From Ditylenchus dipsaci (lineage: Eukaryota; Nematoda; Chromadorea; Rhabditida; Anguinidae): a DNA stretch of 64,000 bases. Made by a program: the position numbers and the translations under genes. The notes below the pieces were generated by a model. The model ran no database searches, was not told the DNA's origin, and was given only the letters and a program-made list of their open reading frames with translations. Positions 22,661 through 33,499 of the stretch are shown in pieces. The stretch's first letter is position 1. Each line of letters begins with the position of its first letter. The DNA is taken from assembly GCA_004194705.1 (NCBI GenBank), contig SADC01000855.1, positions 62,001 through 126,000 on the forward strand. The letters run 5' to 3'.

Positions 22661-22967
22661 TTGAGACATTTAAAAGTTCGTGCGGACAGAATGCAGACAA
22701 CTCTCTTTTAGTATATAGGATTGTCGACAATACTGTAATCGTTCTATTATAAATACAAAATTTGGCCTCGTTTCTAGTTCTCGTTTTTTTTGCGTTCTTA
22801 AGATTGTAGTGAAAAGTGCGGTAATTACCGAAATCTCGTACAGTTTTGAATGGGTGTGAAAATACGGGTGTTTTTTTATTCTGAACTTGTCATTGGGTTG
22901 ATCACACCAAATAGACACCAAATTGTGTTCAGAGAAAATTTTCAAAATCATGCACTTCCAGCCTTAA

Positions 22968-23218
22968 AGGGCATGCCCACGCTAATAAGAGGTGTTGCCC
23001 GGGAATTAAAATTTTTTTCCTAATCATTTAACTTCTGTACGGAATTTTCACCTCGGTGTCTAACAAAACAAGGCCTAGAATTTATTTTTAAATTCTAGAA
23101 TTTATTTTTAGGCATGGTTTTGTTAGAAACCAAGTTGAAAAATATGTACAGAAGTTCAATGATTAGGAAAAAAATTTGAATTCCCGGCACCACCTCTTAT
23201 TAGCGTGGGTATGCCCCT
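22968..23218. mobile_element. TTAA-group MITE, ends AGGGCATGCCC
   Basis: Left target TTAA at 22964-22967; the right target is changed to TCAA. Ends AGGGCATGCCCACGCTAATA and TATTAGCGTGGGTATGCCCC are inverted; the centre repeats TAGAATTTATTTTTA. The internal AAACTTCTGTACGGAATTTT is shared with 430-776. Confidence 0.8.
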
Positions 23219-23229
23219 TCAAATAGGGG

Positions 23230-24160
23230 AAATTGAATTTGAAACAGACTTTTTAGACGAGAAGTATCCATAGAAAATTTAAAAAACCAGTTTTTTGAAT
23301 ATTTAGTGCGTAAAATTGAGCATATTTTTGTCAATGCTATTTAAAAATGAGAAACTATTTTGAATTTTCATTAAAACAGAGCGCCAAGCCCGATTTGGTC
23401 ATTTGACGTGTTTGACACGCCGTGAATAGGGTTAGGAAAGCAGGATGGCTTACATATTTCAAGACGTACTACATCTTTTCGGAATTTTCGAGTTGTCCAC
23501 CCACCCTAAAAGGAGGGTTTTATGTTGAAAATAGGATTTTTTGAGCCTTTGTAAACTAGATTTTGATATTTTACAATAGACGAATCATTCTGAAAATTCA
23601 CTCTATCAATATCAAAAAAAATCATAATCTCAAGATCAAAAATTTTTTTGAAAAGAATTTGCCTAGGCTCCAGGATTTTACCAAAACTCAAGAAATACCC
23701 TACAAATCGGCATTTTACCACTATCAAACCATCTTCAGCATACCGAATAAGTCCAGAAAACAGGTTTTAAGACCCGAAAAAGTAAAAAAGTTTTTGCTCC
23801 AAGTGGACGACTACTTGGTTTGGTCGGTTAAGACTGAAAAATTAAAATTCCAGCAAAAGTTTTACTGAAAGTGAGAGTCCAAAAAAGTCATTGGATACAC
23901 TGAAAGTGAAAGTGAGACTGAGAGGCAAATTTTTTCTATTCGGTACAACATTGAGAGTAAGAGTGAAAGGCCTAGTGGGAGTGAAAGGAGAAACCACTAA
24001 TTGGATGCGTGGCCTTACAGGACACGAAACTACTCCAGGACTGGGGTTCCTATTTCAAATCGCGTTCAGGATACGATTCTGAATGGGTAAGTTCAAAGTT
24101 ATTCAAGTGAAGAAAAAATAATTTCTGCTACCACCAGGATTCGAACCTGTAACTTCAAAA
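23230..24160. other. Repeat-derived spacer
   Basis: Contains relics rather than genes: GTCCAGAAAACAGGTTTT and GCTCCAAGTGGACGAC text shared with 8610-9380, GAAAGTGAGAGT simple repeats at 23866-23990, and GGACACGAAACTACTCCAG shared with about 5970-6060. A B-box-like GGTTCGAATCC on the minus strand is at about 24132-24142. Confidence 0.45.
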
Positions 24161-24164
24161 AATT

Positions 24165-24715
24165 TGCGCAAATGAGTTTTGCGCGGTGCGTAGGCGTTTA
24201 AGCAATTTTGGACATTTTTTTATCAAATGATAAGATAAGCTTTTTTGGCGTTCTGTTTTTCGGGGTTTCTGTGGTTTGGGGAACACATTTAAGCCCATCC
24301 TAACGTGCGCTGGCCTACGCCTAAGCCTAAGGGCTGAGCCTAAGGCCTAAGTGGTTAGAAAATGGCGTAAAACCCCGAAAAACAGAACGCCAAAAAGGCT
24401 TACCGTATATTCTCTATTAGAAGGCCCGGGCCTTCTATTTTTCAACCCTTAAAAAATCGGAAAAAAATTATTTCGAATTTGAGATTTTTGGGTGATCAAC
24501 CAAAATTTTAAAAGTGGAAGGTAAGCTCGTGTTAACTAAGAAAACGCGAAAAACAGATTTGCGAATTTCTTTTTCTACGCTGATATATAGGTCCTCAAGG
24601 GGGGCCTTCTATTAGAGAGGGGCCTTCTAATCGAGAATATACGGTATCTTATCATTTGATGAAAAATGTCCAAAAACTGCCTAAACGCCCTATGCCGTTT
24701 TGCGCAAATGAGTAG
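24165..24715. repeat. Palindromic element carrying a nested MITE
   Basis: Outer arms GTAGGCGTTTAAGC..GACATTTTTTTATCAAATGA and TCATTTGATGAAAAATGTCC..GCCTAAACGCC; inner arms GGCGTTCTGTTTTTCGGGGT / ACCCCGAAAAACAGAACGCC. The right arm is split by the element at 24403-24644. Confidence 0.75.
24403..24644. mobile_element. TA-flanked MITE, ends CCGTATATTC..GAATATACGG
   Basis: TA at 24401-24402 and 24645-24646. The mirror arm at about 24230-24245 (GATAAGATAAGC) shows the uninterrupted target with a single TA. The body resembles 795-1035 and 36674-36931, including GGTGATCAACCAAAATTTTA. Confidence 0.85.
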
Positions 24716-25079
24716 TAACGATCTATGTGACCATGTTTGCGAGAATCAAGATAAAAAGATCCTATAAAGTTTCATACAATTTCATAGATCCAGGAAACTT
24801 ATTTGGAAATATTGTTTTTTGTGTATTTTGGGGGCATGACCTTATGCAACCATAAGGTCATGCAACCACACACACTAAAAATGAAGTCCTGCTTACTGGA
24901 GTCATTCCCAGTATAAAAGTTTATACATACGATATAATTTCATAAAGATATAGAATAGCTCCGGAAATTTGATAGGAAAAATGATTCCGAGAACTCATGT
25001 AAGTAAGTAGCAAATAGCAAGTAGTGAACAGCCTTAAGCAGCCTAAAACGTCAAAAGTGTTAACTATTTTTTACAATTA

Positions 25080-25983
25080 CAGTCAAACCTCGGTTATCTG
25101 GCACCCCTGGAAACAGGCCTTAGGGTACTGGATAACTGAAGTGTCAGTTAAAAGAGAATCAAGCAGTCTCAGCCATAGTTGCACGGGCGCCGGCGCCGGT
25201 GTGCGCCCAGGAAATTTTCAGAAAAAAAGAGCGCCGGCGCCCGCGCCCGCTTTTGAGCGATTTGAGTGCTATTGTTCAGTAACCATTTTTTAAACTTTTT
25301 TTCTCCCTATTTATTGATTTTTGCTGAAAGTAAGATGATTCACTGATATTGAAAGAGGTTTTTCACTTTTTCATACAGGTATCTTTGTGTTTTCCTTGCT
25401 ATTTTTTCTCTTTAGTCCAAAATTATGTCCTGCTGTTTTTTATAATTTTGTTTTCGAAAAGTCGAATTGATTAAGGAACCCAGTGCTTTCACTCAAACAT
25501 GCATTATTACTTGCGCACCTGCTGGTACTGGATCATGGCCTCAATTTGTGTGGCAATTTTAGTGGCTGCTGTCATTAAAAAAAAAGTCCAACAAAACCAT
25601 TACTGTTTAAAAGCAAAACAATTTTGGTGTATAACAAAGAAATGATTGATGCAAAATTTCACTTTTCGCCATATTTATTTACAAATTCGAAAATTTTTTG
25701 TTGCAAAAAACATTTTTCAATAATTATTTACTTTCTCGGCGCTCGGCGCCGAGAAATGACATGCGCCACGATGTGCGCTAGGCGCCAATTTTGTGAAAAC
25801 ACGGCGCCGGCGCCCCTAACATAGACGGCGCCCACTGGCGCCGTCGCTCGGCGCCCATTCTGAAAAAAGCCGGTGCCGGCGCCCGGCGCGATATTTTTTC
25901 CGTGCAACTATGTCTCAGCCGAATGAAGTATATTTAAAGTGCCAGATAACTGGAATGTCGGATGAGATAGTTTTGACTGCACA
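25080..25983. mobile_element. Pogo/Tigger-like element with GGCGCCGGCGCC interior
   Basis: Left end CAGTCAAACCTCGGTTATCT and right end CCAGATAACTGG..AGTTTTGACTG are inverted. The interior has two GC-rich blocks (about 25180-25260 and 25735-25900) of GGCGCCGGCGCC in inverse order, standing out from AT-rich DNA. No transposase is seen. Confidence 0.7.
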
Positions 25984-26051
25984 ATAAATACGTGCACCAG
26001 ATATACTTGATATACTTCTGAGTATACTTGACATACTTCTCACCAGATATA

Positions 26052-27158
26052 CAGGGTGGCGCAATTTTTTCGGGTACATTTGTTTTGTTCATAACTTTTA
26101 AATTCGCGGTCATTTTTTCTCGCTGACCACTCATTCAAAAGCCTTTCTTTGCCATTTTGTTTAAAAAAAGAACGCGCCGATATGATTAAAAATCACCGAG
26201 ATATGGCTGTTTTTGTGAAGGCGTTGGGTTTTGACTGTTTATCCATGTGTTTCATACACATTTTTTAATAACAATTCAGATAGACATTTTTATTGATAAC
26301 AAATCATAACATGCGAAACAAAACCCCAACCAGGACTCAATGAACGTTTGCAAATGTTTGCTCCACACTTCTGCACCAACAGCAATGCACCGGTTGAGAC
26401 GCTGTTCATAGGCTTGAATTGATCGGTCAATCATCTGCTGAGGCAAATCTCGAAAGGCGTTTTGAATTCTTCTTGTCAGTTCATCCAAGTCGCTGATAGG
26501 AGATCGGTACACTTGGCTCTTGATCCAGCCCCACAGAAAGAAGTCACAGGGAGTCAAGTCCGGAGAATATGGCGGCCAAGAAAGATTCGGAGAACCACGA
26601 CCCATCCACCTGTTCGGAAAAACTGCTGTCAGATAGTTGCGCACAGCTAGACACCAATGAGGCGGGGCTCCATCGTAAACGAGAAAGCATTTTGTACACA
26701 ATAATCATTAACCTTTAACCTACCTGCATAAAAATCAACTGCCCGAAATTTGCCCACTGCTGAAGTTCCGGAACCACTTGATCTTGAAGGAGGCGGAGAT
26801 ATGAAGCACCATTGATGTTCCCCTGGATGAAGACAGGTCCGACGACTCCAGAACGACCAAGCAAAGCAAAGACTGTGACCTGAACACTGCATAGCTGCTT
26901 TGGCTCTCGATCCACCACACGAAGATTCGTGCTTTCTCTTGATTGGAGTAAGGCATCTAAAAATCGAAAAAATGGTGAAACCCAACGCCTTCACAAAAAC
27001 AGCCATATCTCGGTGATTTCTATCATATCAGCGCGTTCTTTTTTTTTAAACAAAATGGCAAAAAAAGGGCTTTTGAATGAGTGGTCAGCGAAAAAAAAAC
27101 GGCGAATTTAAAAAGTTATGAACAAAACAAATGTACCCGAAAAAATTGCGCCACCCTG
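26052..27158 (-). mobile_element. Deleted mariner/Tc1-group transposon
   Basis: Flanked by TA (26050-26051 and 27159-27160). Inverted ends of about 190 bp begin CAGGGTGGCGCAATTTTTTC and end AAAAATTGCGCCACCCTG. They include ACCGAGATATGGCTGTTTTT and GAAGGCGTTGGGTTT, mirrored. The minus-strand interior is a transposase with a large internal deletion, so the 1.1-kb element is non-autonomous. Confidence 0.93.
26276..26956 (-). pseudogene. Transposase remnant (DDE, IS630-Tc1-mariner superfamily)
   Basis: N-terminal MPYSNQEKARIFVWW is followed almost at once, in another frame, by GPVFIQGNINGASYLRLL and VVPELQQW from the catalytic domain, so the DNA-binding region is largely deleted near 26880-26890. 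The rest continues to the end: DGAPPHWCLAVRNYL, PPYSPDLTPCDFFLWGWIK. I count 37 residues between the Asp of DGAPPH and the Asp of SPDL. About 49 nt between LIFMQ and DGAPPH start GTAGGT and end TTTAC, resembling a small intron with a changed acceptor. The copy cannot encode active transposase. Confidence 0.88.
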
Positions 27159-27204
27159 TACTTCTGAGCTGCTAAAATGATAAGACATAAAAAATATTTT
27201 CTCA

Positions 27205-28560
27205 TTTATGGGGGGGCCCACAATGGGCCGTGTCCGTAAAGCGGATGATAAAAAAACGGACCGTAAAACGGAACGGATTAACAGCCACAATGGACCGTAT
27301 CCATGTCCGTGAAACGGGCGCAAACGCGGACCGTTTCATGGACTACAATACGGATAGTTTATTTTGGGTTGTTTTTGTCTTTGTGTTCTTCTTTCGCTAT
27401 TTATAGTCGTTGTTTGTGCTTACGGCTGCGTTCAATTATTTTCCTTTTCTAGCTCAACATGGATATTAAAACAAAACAATTTTTATTTAAATTCAAAATA
27501 ATCTGCCTATTATACGTGAAATCGTGTAAGGAATCGTATATGTTAAGACCGAATTTGAGATTTTCCCCACCTGAAGGCTGTAACCTGGGTGGGTATCCAG
27601 ATGGATAGTCTGAGAAAAAGTTAGTCAAATCAAAAAATCAAACCATGTTATCTCATGTGACCCGGAGGCGATACCAAGGGTGGGTACTAACTGGTCAGGT
27701 AGATATCCACCTGGATGGCCTAAAAATTAAAATTCCGCCAGAATAAAAAACAAATCAATTATTTTAAAGTCACTTAGCAAACGTTTAAACACTATTTTTA
27801 AATCAGTAAAAAATCCGGTCCCCTCAACCCGATAAGTACCCCATTCCTTACACGTATGACACCCTAAAGACCAACTTTTGATTTTTAAGGCTATCCAGCG
27901 CAATATCCACCTATCCCACGGGATGTCCACACCAGGTTTCACTGTTCGGGTAGGCAAAATAAAAATTTCAGACATATCGTTTTGGAAGACAGTTTTACGT
28001 TATTTCTTTTTTGATTTAGCTAACTTTTGTTCTTTCTAGATATTCAAAAATTTTAAATATCTGTATTTGACACGGACCGTACGAAAAATACGGTCCGTGT
28101 CGAAAAATTATCGACTCTGCGTTCTGTGTTTTCACAATACTCTTTCAAATGTTTTTTTTACAGAATTGCTGTCTATAGAATTGGGCGTGGAATCCAATTG
28201 AAAGCGGCACTGAAAAAAATAAATTTACCTGCTAACTAAAAAAATCGGCCCAAAAAAAAATTCGCTGACCGTATTTACGGTTTGTGACACGGATACGGTT
28301 ACGGTCTATTGTGGCTGGCAATCCGTGCCGTTTCACGGCTCGAGTATACGGCCCGTTCTTCGAACACGACCCGTTCTACGGATACGGCTCATTGTGGGCG
28401 GAAACACGGTCCGTTTACGGCGCGGATACGGATGCCTTGTGGGCATCCCATTACGACTTTGCGGATCCGTATGTGGATGCGGATACGGATGGGTATACGT
28501 GCTCACAATACATCCGCATGTGCGGATGCGGACGTGTTGTGAGCGCACCCAAACAGGAGA
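27205..28560. mobile_element. Element with GGACCGT/ACGGATACGG subterminal repeats
   Basis: The left part repeats GGCCGTGTCCGTAAA, GGACCGTAAAACGG and ATGGACCGTATCC. The right part mirrors them (CGGATACGGTTACGG, GAAACACGGTCCGTTTACGG, GTGGATGCGGATACGG). The mid-section at 27540-27950 shares GGTAGATATCCACCTGGATG with about 6440-6640. Overlapping open frames on both strands are repeat translations. Confidence 0.6.
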
Positions 28561-28599
28561 CAGCATTGACTACATACCACAAGTATGTTAGCATTGATA

Positions 28600-28720
28600 T
28601 AACACTTTTTCGAGATGCGGTTAACCGCGGTTTTTCGTTTTAGTGGGGCGGTTTTGCGGTGCGGTTTTGCGGTTTAACCACGGTTTAACCGCACCGCAAC
28701 ACTAGGTACAAGTAGTTAAA
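28600..28720. repeat. CGGTTTTGCGGTT simple repeat
   Basis: GCGGTTAACCGCGG and repeated GCGGTTTTGCGGT with inverse ACCACGGTTTAACCGC. Confidence 0.6.
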
Positions 28721-28797
28721 TGTTTTAGTAATAATGATAAGCAAAAGCTGAAAAAGTTGTATCAGAAGAGTGTTTGGAGATCCAGAATCTTGCTTAA

Positions 28798-29032
28798 AGG
28801 AGCATACCAGCGCGTTACACTGCAATTAAGACGGGGACTAGCAGTGTTTTTCTACCTTGAAATCTTTTCATAAGCGTTCTACATGATCTGATGAAAGTTT
28901 TCTGCCCAACTTTTAAAAGTAGTATAAGGTCTTCAATATCAGATTTCACACGAGACGAGTGAAAACAGGGATAACTTCAAATAATTGCTGGTCCCCGCCT
29001 TAATTTTCACTGTAACGCGCTAGTATGCCCCT
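28798..29032. mobile_element. TTAA-flanked MITE, ends AGGAGCATACCAGCGCGTTAC
   Basis: TTAA at 28794-28797 and 29033-29036. Ends AGGAGCATACCAGCGCGTTA and TAACGCGCTAGTATGCCCCT. An uninterrupted sibling of 44919-45943; its centre provides that copy's empty target (TTTTAAAAGTAGTATAAGG). Confidence 0.85.
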
Positions 29033-29039
29033 TTAAGTA

Positions 29040-29215
29040 TTGCCTTTTCCATGAGAAAGAGACCCCCAGTGTTTTGCTGAGCCCACTCCGGGTGAGAATT
29101 TCACTGAAAATCTCACTCAGTCCGACTCACAGTGTTTTTTTCAATTCTCACTCTCACTCAAAGCTTGTGAGGACAAATTTTGTTCTCACTCACTCTCACT
29201 CACAGGTCCAAAAAG
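29040..29215. repeat. TCTCACTCTCACTCA simple repeat
   Basis: Degenerate TCTCACTC units with inverted partners, probably another repeat edge next to the large palindrome. Confidence 0.45.
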
Positions 29216-29319
29216 TGTCCTAAGCAAAACACTGGAGACCCCTAAATACACTTGTGAGAGACTCTTACAGTACATCAAGTTGTTAGAACAGGATGGCAAG
29301 AATTGAATCACTAACCAAG

Positions 29320-30800
29320 AACCTTCAGAAGTGTCCTTTTTCAAAGAGTTCGTCAAGAAATTTTTCTTAAATTCTTGATTCTTGTAAAGCACCCCCAAAG
29401 TTATATAACGAAGTGCTCCCGCCTTTTCCATATCGCTTGAAAAACTGGGGAGACAGAGTACCCGAACTTGCCTGGTTTTTAGCTAACTTTTGAATCGCCC
29501 TTATTTTGTATATTTTAGGGTATCCAACTTGTATGGGGTATTTTCGCGCATATTGTACTCACTTAGCAATCAGTACTTTGAAAGGCCGGCATGTCTTTTC
29601 AAAATGTGCGAAGTAGGCCGATATCTCAGTGTGGCGGGAATTCAAATAGTGACTGCTTTTTCAGCATTTCGAATATTTTTCGAATTTTAGTCCTAATGAT
29701 ATGACATTTCCACTCTTTATGAGAGCATTTTTGTACTATTCCATTGTACCCCCCCCCCAAACCAACTTTTTTATAAGAGTCTCACCCCCTTTCCTGCCTT
29801 TCGCTACGAGCCAGAGGCTCAGCCATCCAAAAATTCTGCCCCACCGGGTGGGTCCCGAGGTGGTTATGCCTGTGGAGGTCTAGGCAGAATTTTGGATGGC
29901 TGAGCCTCTGGCTCGTAGCGAAAGGCAGAAAAGGGGGTGAGACTCTTTTCGGCCGAAAAATCAAAGATGTTGAACATAGTTCTGAATACTGGGGCCTATC
30001 GCTTAAATAACTCTGGTATGCATGCTTTTTCATGCATCCAGAGTCACTTTCGAGTGATATGTGTCTAAGGTATGTGGTGTGCGCATCTCAACTCCAAGCA
30101 TCCAAGCCCCCGGAGGGGGCGCAGGGGGCTTGAGAGTTAGAGATGCGCGCACACACTTACCTTAGACATGATTCCGAGAAGCACTCTTGATCATAAAATG
30201 CATATAGAGTCTATTTTTGCCACGGCCCACTTGAAAAACATGGTAAAGCAGCTAAAAAAAGTGGCCCTGTATTATTCCCTTCCCCTCCCAATGCAGCCCT
30301 TGATCCCTTTTAAAATTACCTTTCTGGTCCTTTTATAGCAAGATTATTACTTAAAAATGGTTTTTAAGTACTTATAAAAAAAGTTGGTTTGGGGGGGGAT
30401 ACAATGGAATAGTACCAAAAATGCTCTCATAAAGAGTGGAAATGTCATATCATTAGGACTAAAATTCGAAAAATATTCGAAATGCTGAAAAAGCAGTCAC
30501 TATTTGAATTCCCGCCACACTGAGATATCGGCCTACTTCGCACATTTTGAAAAGACATGCCGGCCTTTCAAAGTACTGATTGCTAAGTGAGTACAATATG
30601 CGCGAAAATACCCCATACAAGTTGGATACCCTAAAAATATACAAAATAAGGGCGATTCAAAAGTTAGCTAAAAACCAGGCAAGTTCGGGGTACTCTGTCT
30701 CCCCAGTTTTTCAAGCGATATGGAAAAGGCGGGAGCACTTCTTTATATAACTTTGGGGTGCTCTACAAGAATCTTCAAAAAATATCTCAACGAACTCTTT
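29320..30800. repeat. Large palindrome with hairpin core at the centre
   Basis: Arms of about 450 bp (29331-29780 and 30345-30795) are nearly identical inverted copies, e.g. CGCATATTGTACTCACTTAG versus CTAAGTGAGTACAATATGCG. The same 61-66-residue open frame therefore appears on both strands. The centre holds an inverted pair around GAGCCAGAGGCTCAGCCATC, the reverse-oriented hairpin core (29965-30235) and a truncated poly-C-family module. Confidence 0.85.
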
Positions 30801-31514
30801 GAAAAAGGACACTTCTAAAGATTACCTGGTAAAACAGATTCTAAAATTTACTCGAAAGGGAATTCTTTGATAGCATCAAACAGCATCCAAAGAGCATCAA
30901 AAATTTTGATGCTATTTTGATGTTATTTAATGCTTATTTCAAAAATGAAACGCCAAGCTATGTTGATGCTCAGCATCAAATTTGGTGCTACAGTCGAACC
31001 TCGATATAACGAAACCCTTGATATAAAGAACCCCTTGGCTCAATTTGGTTGGATTTGACCAAACATAATCAATTTACCCTTGATATAACGAACCCTCGAT
31101 ACAGTTGCGGAAAAAAGTTACCGCCCGATCAGAATTTCCACATTTTTTTTGAGAAAAACTGTTTGAATTTAATTATTTTTCAAACGGAAAGGGAAAACGA
31201 AATAGACAGTCTTGTAGAGAATTTCACGCTCTACAAAACTGGTATTTTTGTTCAAAAGATTCATTTAAAATTTATGCAAAAAAATCGCAAAGTTTGAAAC
31301 AATGCAAAAATAAGGTCACGAAAAAAGTTACCGCCCGATAACATTTTGATCTTTTTTATATGCTTGTCTTCAATGGTGAAAGATTACAGCATACATTTTT
31401 TAGAGCCCTGAATTTTAGCTGCAATTTAGAAGGTCAAGCTTTTGCTTTAAATTGTTCTGAGAAAACTTATGACCATCAACATAAAAGTGTCGACTTTTAG
31501 TCAAAATCAAAGTA

Positions 31515-31909
31515 AATGTAAGGAAAATGGTTGTTCGGTCACGTAAATACCAGCTATTCTTGAAATTTAATATCAAAAGCTAGCATTTAATGCATTTTCT
31601 AAAAGCTCTTTTATTTATCTACAAAATGGCATGTCGACTGCTCTTTTAGAATTAGACAGGGCTAAGAAACGGATGGTTGAAGTTGGAAGAGTTATAAAAC
31701 TCCTCTTTTACTTCATTTTGTACATTTTTGTTTTTTCCAACTTCAACCATCCGTTTCTTAGCCCTGTCTAATTCTAAAAGAGCAGTCGACATGCCATTTG
31801 TAGATAAATAAAAGAGCTTTTAGAAAATGCATTAAATGCTAGCTTTTGATATTAAAATTTTCAAGAATAGCTGGTATTTACGTGACCGAACAACCATTTT
31901 CCTTACATT
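31515..31909. mobile_element. Nested TA-flanked palindrome, ends AATGTAAGGAAAATGG
   Basis: TA at 31513-31514 and 31910-31911. Arms include TGCTCTTTTAGAATTAGACA / TGTCTAATTCTAAAAGAGCA around a loop near 31705. It shares its right TA with the next element. Confidence 0.85.
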
Positions 31910-31911
31910 TA

Positions 31912-32699
31912 ACTGGTGACCATAAAGTTCGGAATGGACTTTTGAACTAATTTTTAGCAATAAAATTTATTCCCAAAAATATTCCAAACATAGGGTTTTG
32001 TAGGCCTTCCTTCCTCTTTCGATTGGTATATTACACTTAGATTGATTATTTCGGATAAGTCACCATTTGGCTCCAAACACTTGGCAGGTCACTTTTAGAA
32101 GTTTACCAGCGTTTTCATCACTTTCAGTTATCAAATTTTTTATTGAATTTTGAGCGTAACGGCAACATCTTATCACCATGTTGTAGCGCAACTCAAGAGC
32201 TATAAAATCCATGTCGCAGAATGATTTTTTGGAAACTGCATGTTGAGATATGCCTTTTTGGAAAAAATCAATTTCCTTAAAAAATGACAAAAATCCAACT
32301 TTTTCAAATTTTTCGAATTTTTGTCATTTTTTAAGGAAATTGATTTTTTCCAAAAAGGCATATCTCAACATGCAGTTTCCAAAAATCATTCTGCGACATG
32401 GATTTTATAGCTCTTGAGTTGCGCTACAACATGGTGATAAGATGTTGCCGTTACGCTCAAAATTCAATAAAAAATTTGATAACTGAAAGTGATGAAAACG
32501 CTGGTAAACTTCTAAAAGTGACCTGCCAAGTGTTTGGAGCCAAATGGTGACTTATCCGAAATAATCAATCTAAGTGTAATATACCAATCGAAAGAGGAAG
32601 GAAAGGCTACAAAACCCTATGTTTGGAATATTTTTGGGGAATAAATTTTATTGCTAAAAATTAGTTCAAAAGTCCATTCCGAACTTTATGGTCACCAGT
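31912..32699. mobile_element. Nested TA-flanked palindrome, ends ACTGGTGACCATAAAG
   Basis: 788 bp with TA at 31910-31911 and 32700-32701. The arms meet near 32310 around CAAATTTTTCGAATTT. Size, ends and internal text (CGCAACTCAAGAGCT, CAAACACTTG) show it is a sibling of 45031-45821. Confidence 0.88.
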
Positions 32700-33499
32700 T
32701 ACTTTGATTTTGACTAAAAGTCGACACTTTTATGTTGATGGTCATAAGTTTTCTCAGAACAACTTAAAGCAAAAGCTTGACCTTCTAAATTGCAGCTAAA
32801 ATTCAGGGCTCTTAAAAATGTATGCTGTAATCTTTCACCATTGAAGACAAGCATGTAAAAAAGATCAAAATGTTATCGGGCGGTAACTTTTTTCGTGACC
32901 TTATTTTTGCATTGTTTCAAACTTTGCGATTTTTTTGCATAAATTTTAAATGAATCTTTTGAACAAAAATACCAGTTTTGTAGAGCGTGAAATTCTCTAC
33001 AAGACTGTCTATTTCGTTTTCCCTTCCGTTTGAAAAATAATTAAATTCAAACAGTTTTTCTCAAAAAAATGTGGAAATTCTGATCGGGCGGTAACTTTTT
33101 TCCGCAACTGTATAACGAAATCTTGATACAGCGAACATTTTTTCAAATTTTGCAATCAAACATACCCTTAATATAACGAAACCTTCTACATGACTAACAT
33201 TTTAAAAAACTTTTCATAGAAAAGTGTCCATGTAACATAAAAGTTCGAACTAAAGAGAGAGAGGAGCACATTAGAATGGGCGGTAATCAGAGGAAATACC
33301 GCGTTGATGATAGACGATGACACGCGTTTACTTGCGCAATATTAGGCGAACGTAGTAAAACCTCGATACAACGAGCCCTTTATTTAGTTTTGGTTGTAAT
33401 ACCTCGACATAACGAACCTTCGATATAGTGAACCCTCGATATAACGAATATTTTTTCCGTCCCCCAGAGGGTCGTTATATTGATGTTCGACTTTGTTGA

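Larger units (their letters stand above)
31102..33110. mobile_element. TA-flanked palindrome split exactly at its centre
   Basis: Ends CAGTTGCGGAAAAAAGTTAC and GTAACTTTTTTCCGCAACTG with TA at 31100-31101 and 33111-33112. The arms (31102-31512 and 32702-33110) meet at ..ATCAAAG TA CTTTGAT.., a loop-less dyad. Two other TA-flanked elements occupy that central TA. Confidence 0.88.
30992..33494. mobile_element. Pogo/Tigger-like element hosting nested palindromes
   Basis: Left end CAGTCGAACCTCGATATAAC, with further CTTGATATAACGAACCC units; the right end carries CTCGATATAACGAATATT and GTCGTTATATTGATGTTCGAC. About 2.0 kb of its length is the inserted palindrome 31102-33110. Confidence 0.75.

Noticed and set aside
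29490..30644. Nearly identical 61-66-residue frames on opposite strands
   Set aside because: They are the two arms of the large palindrome 29320-30800, not duplicated genes.
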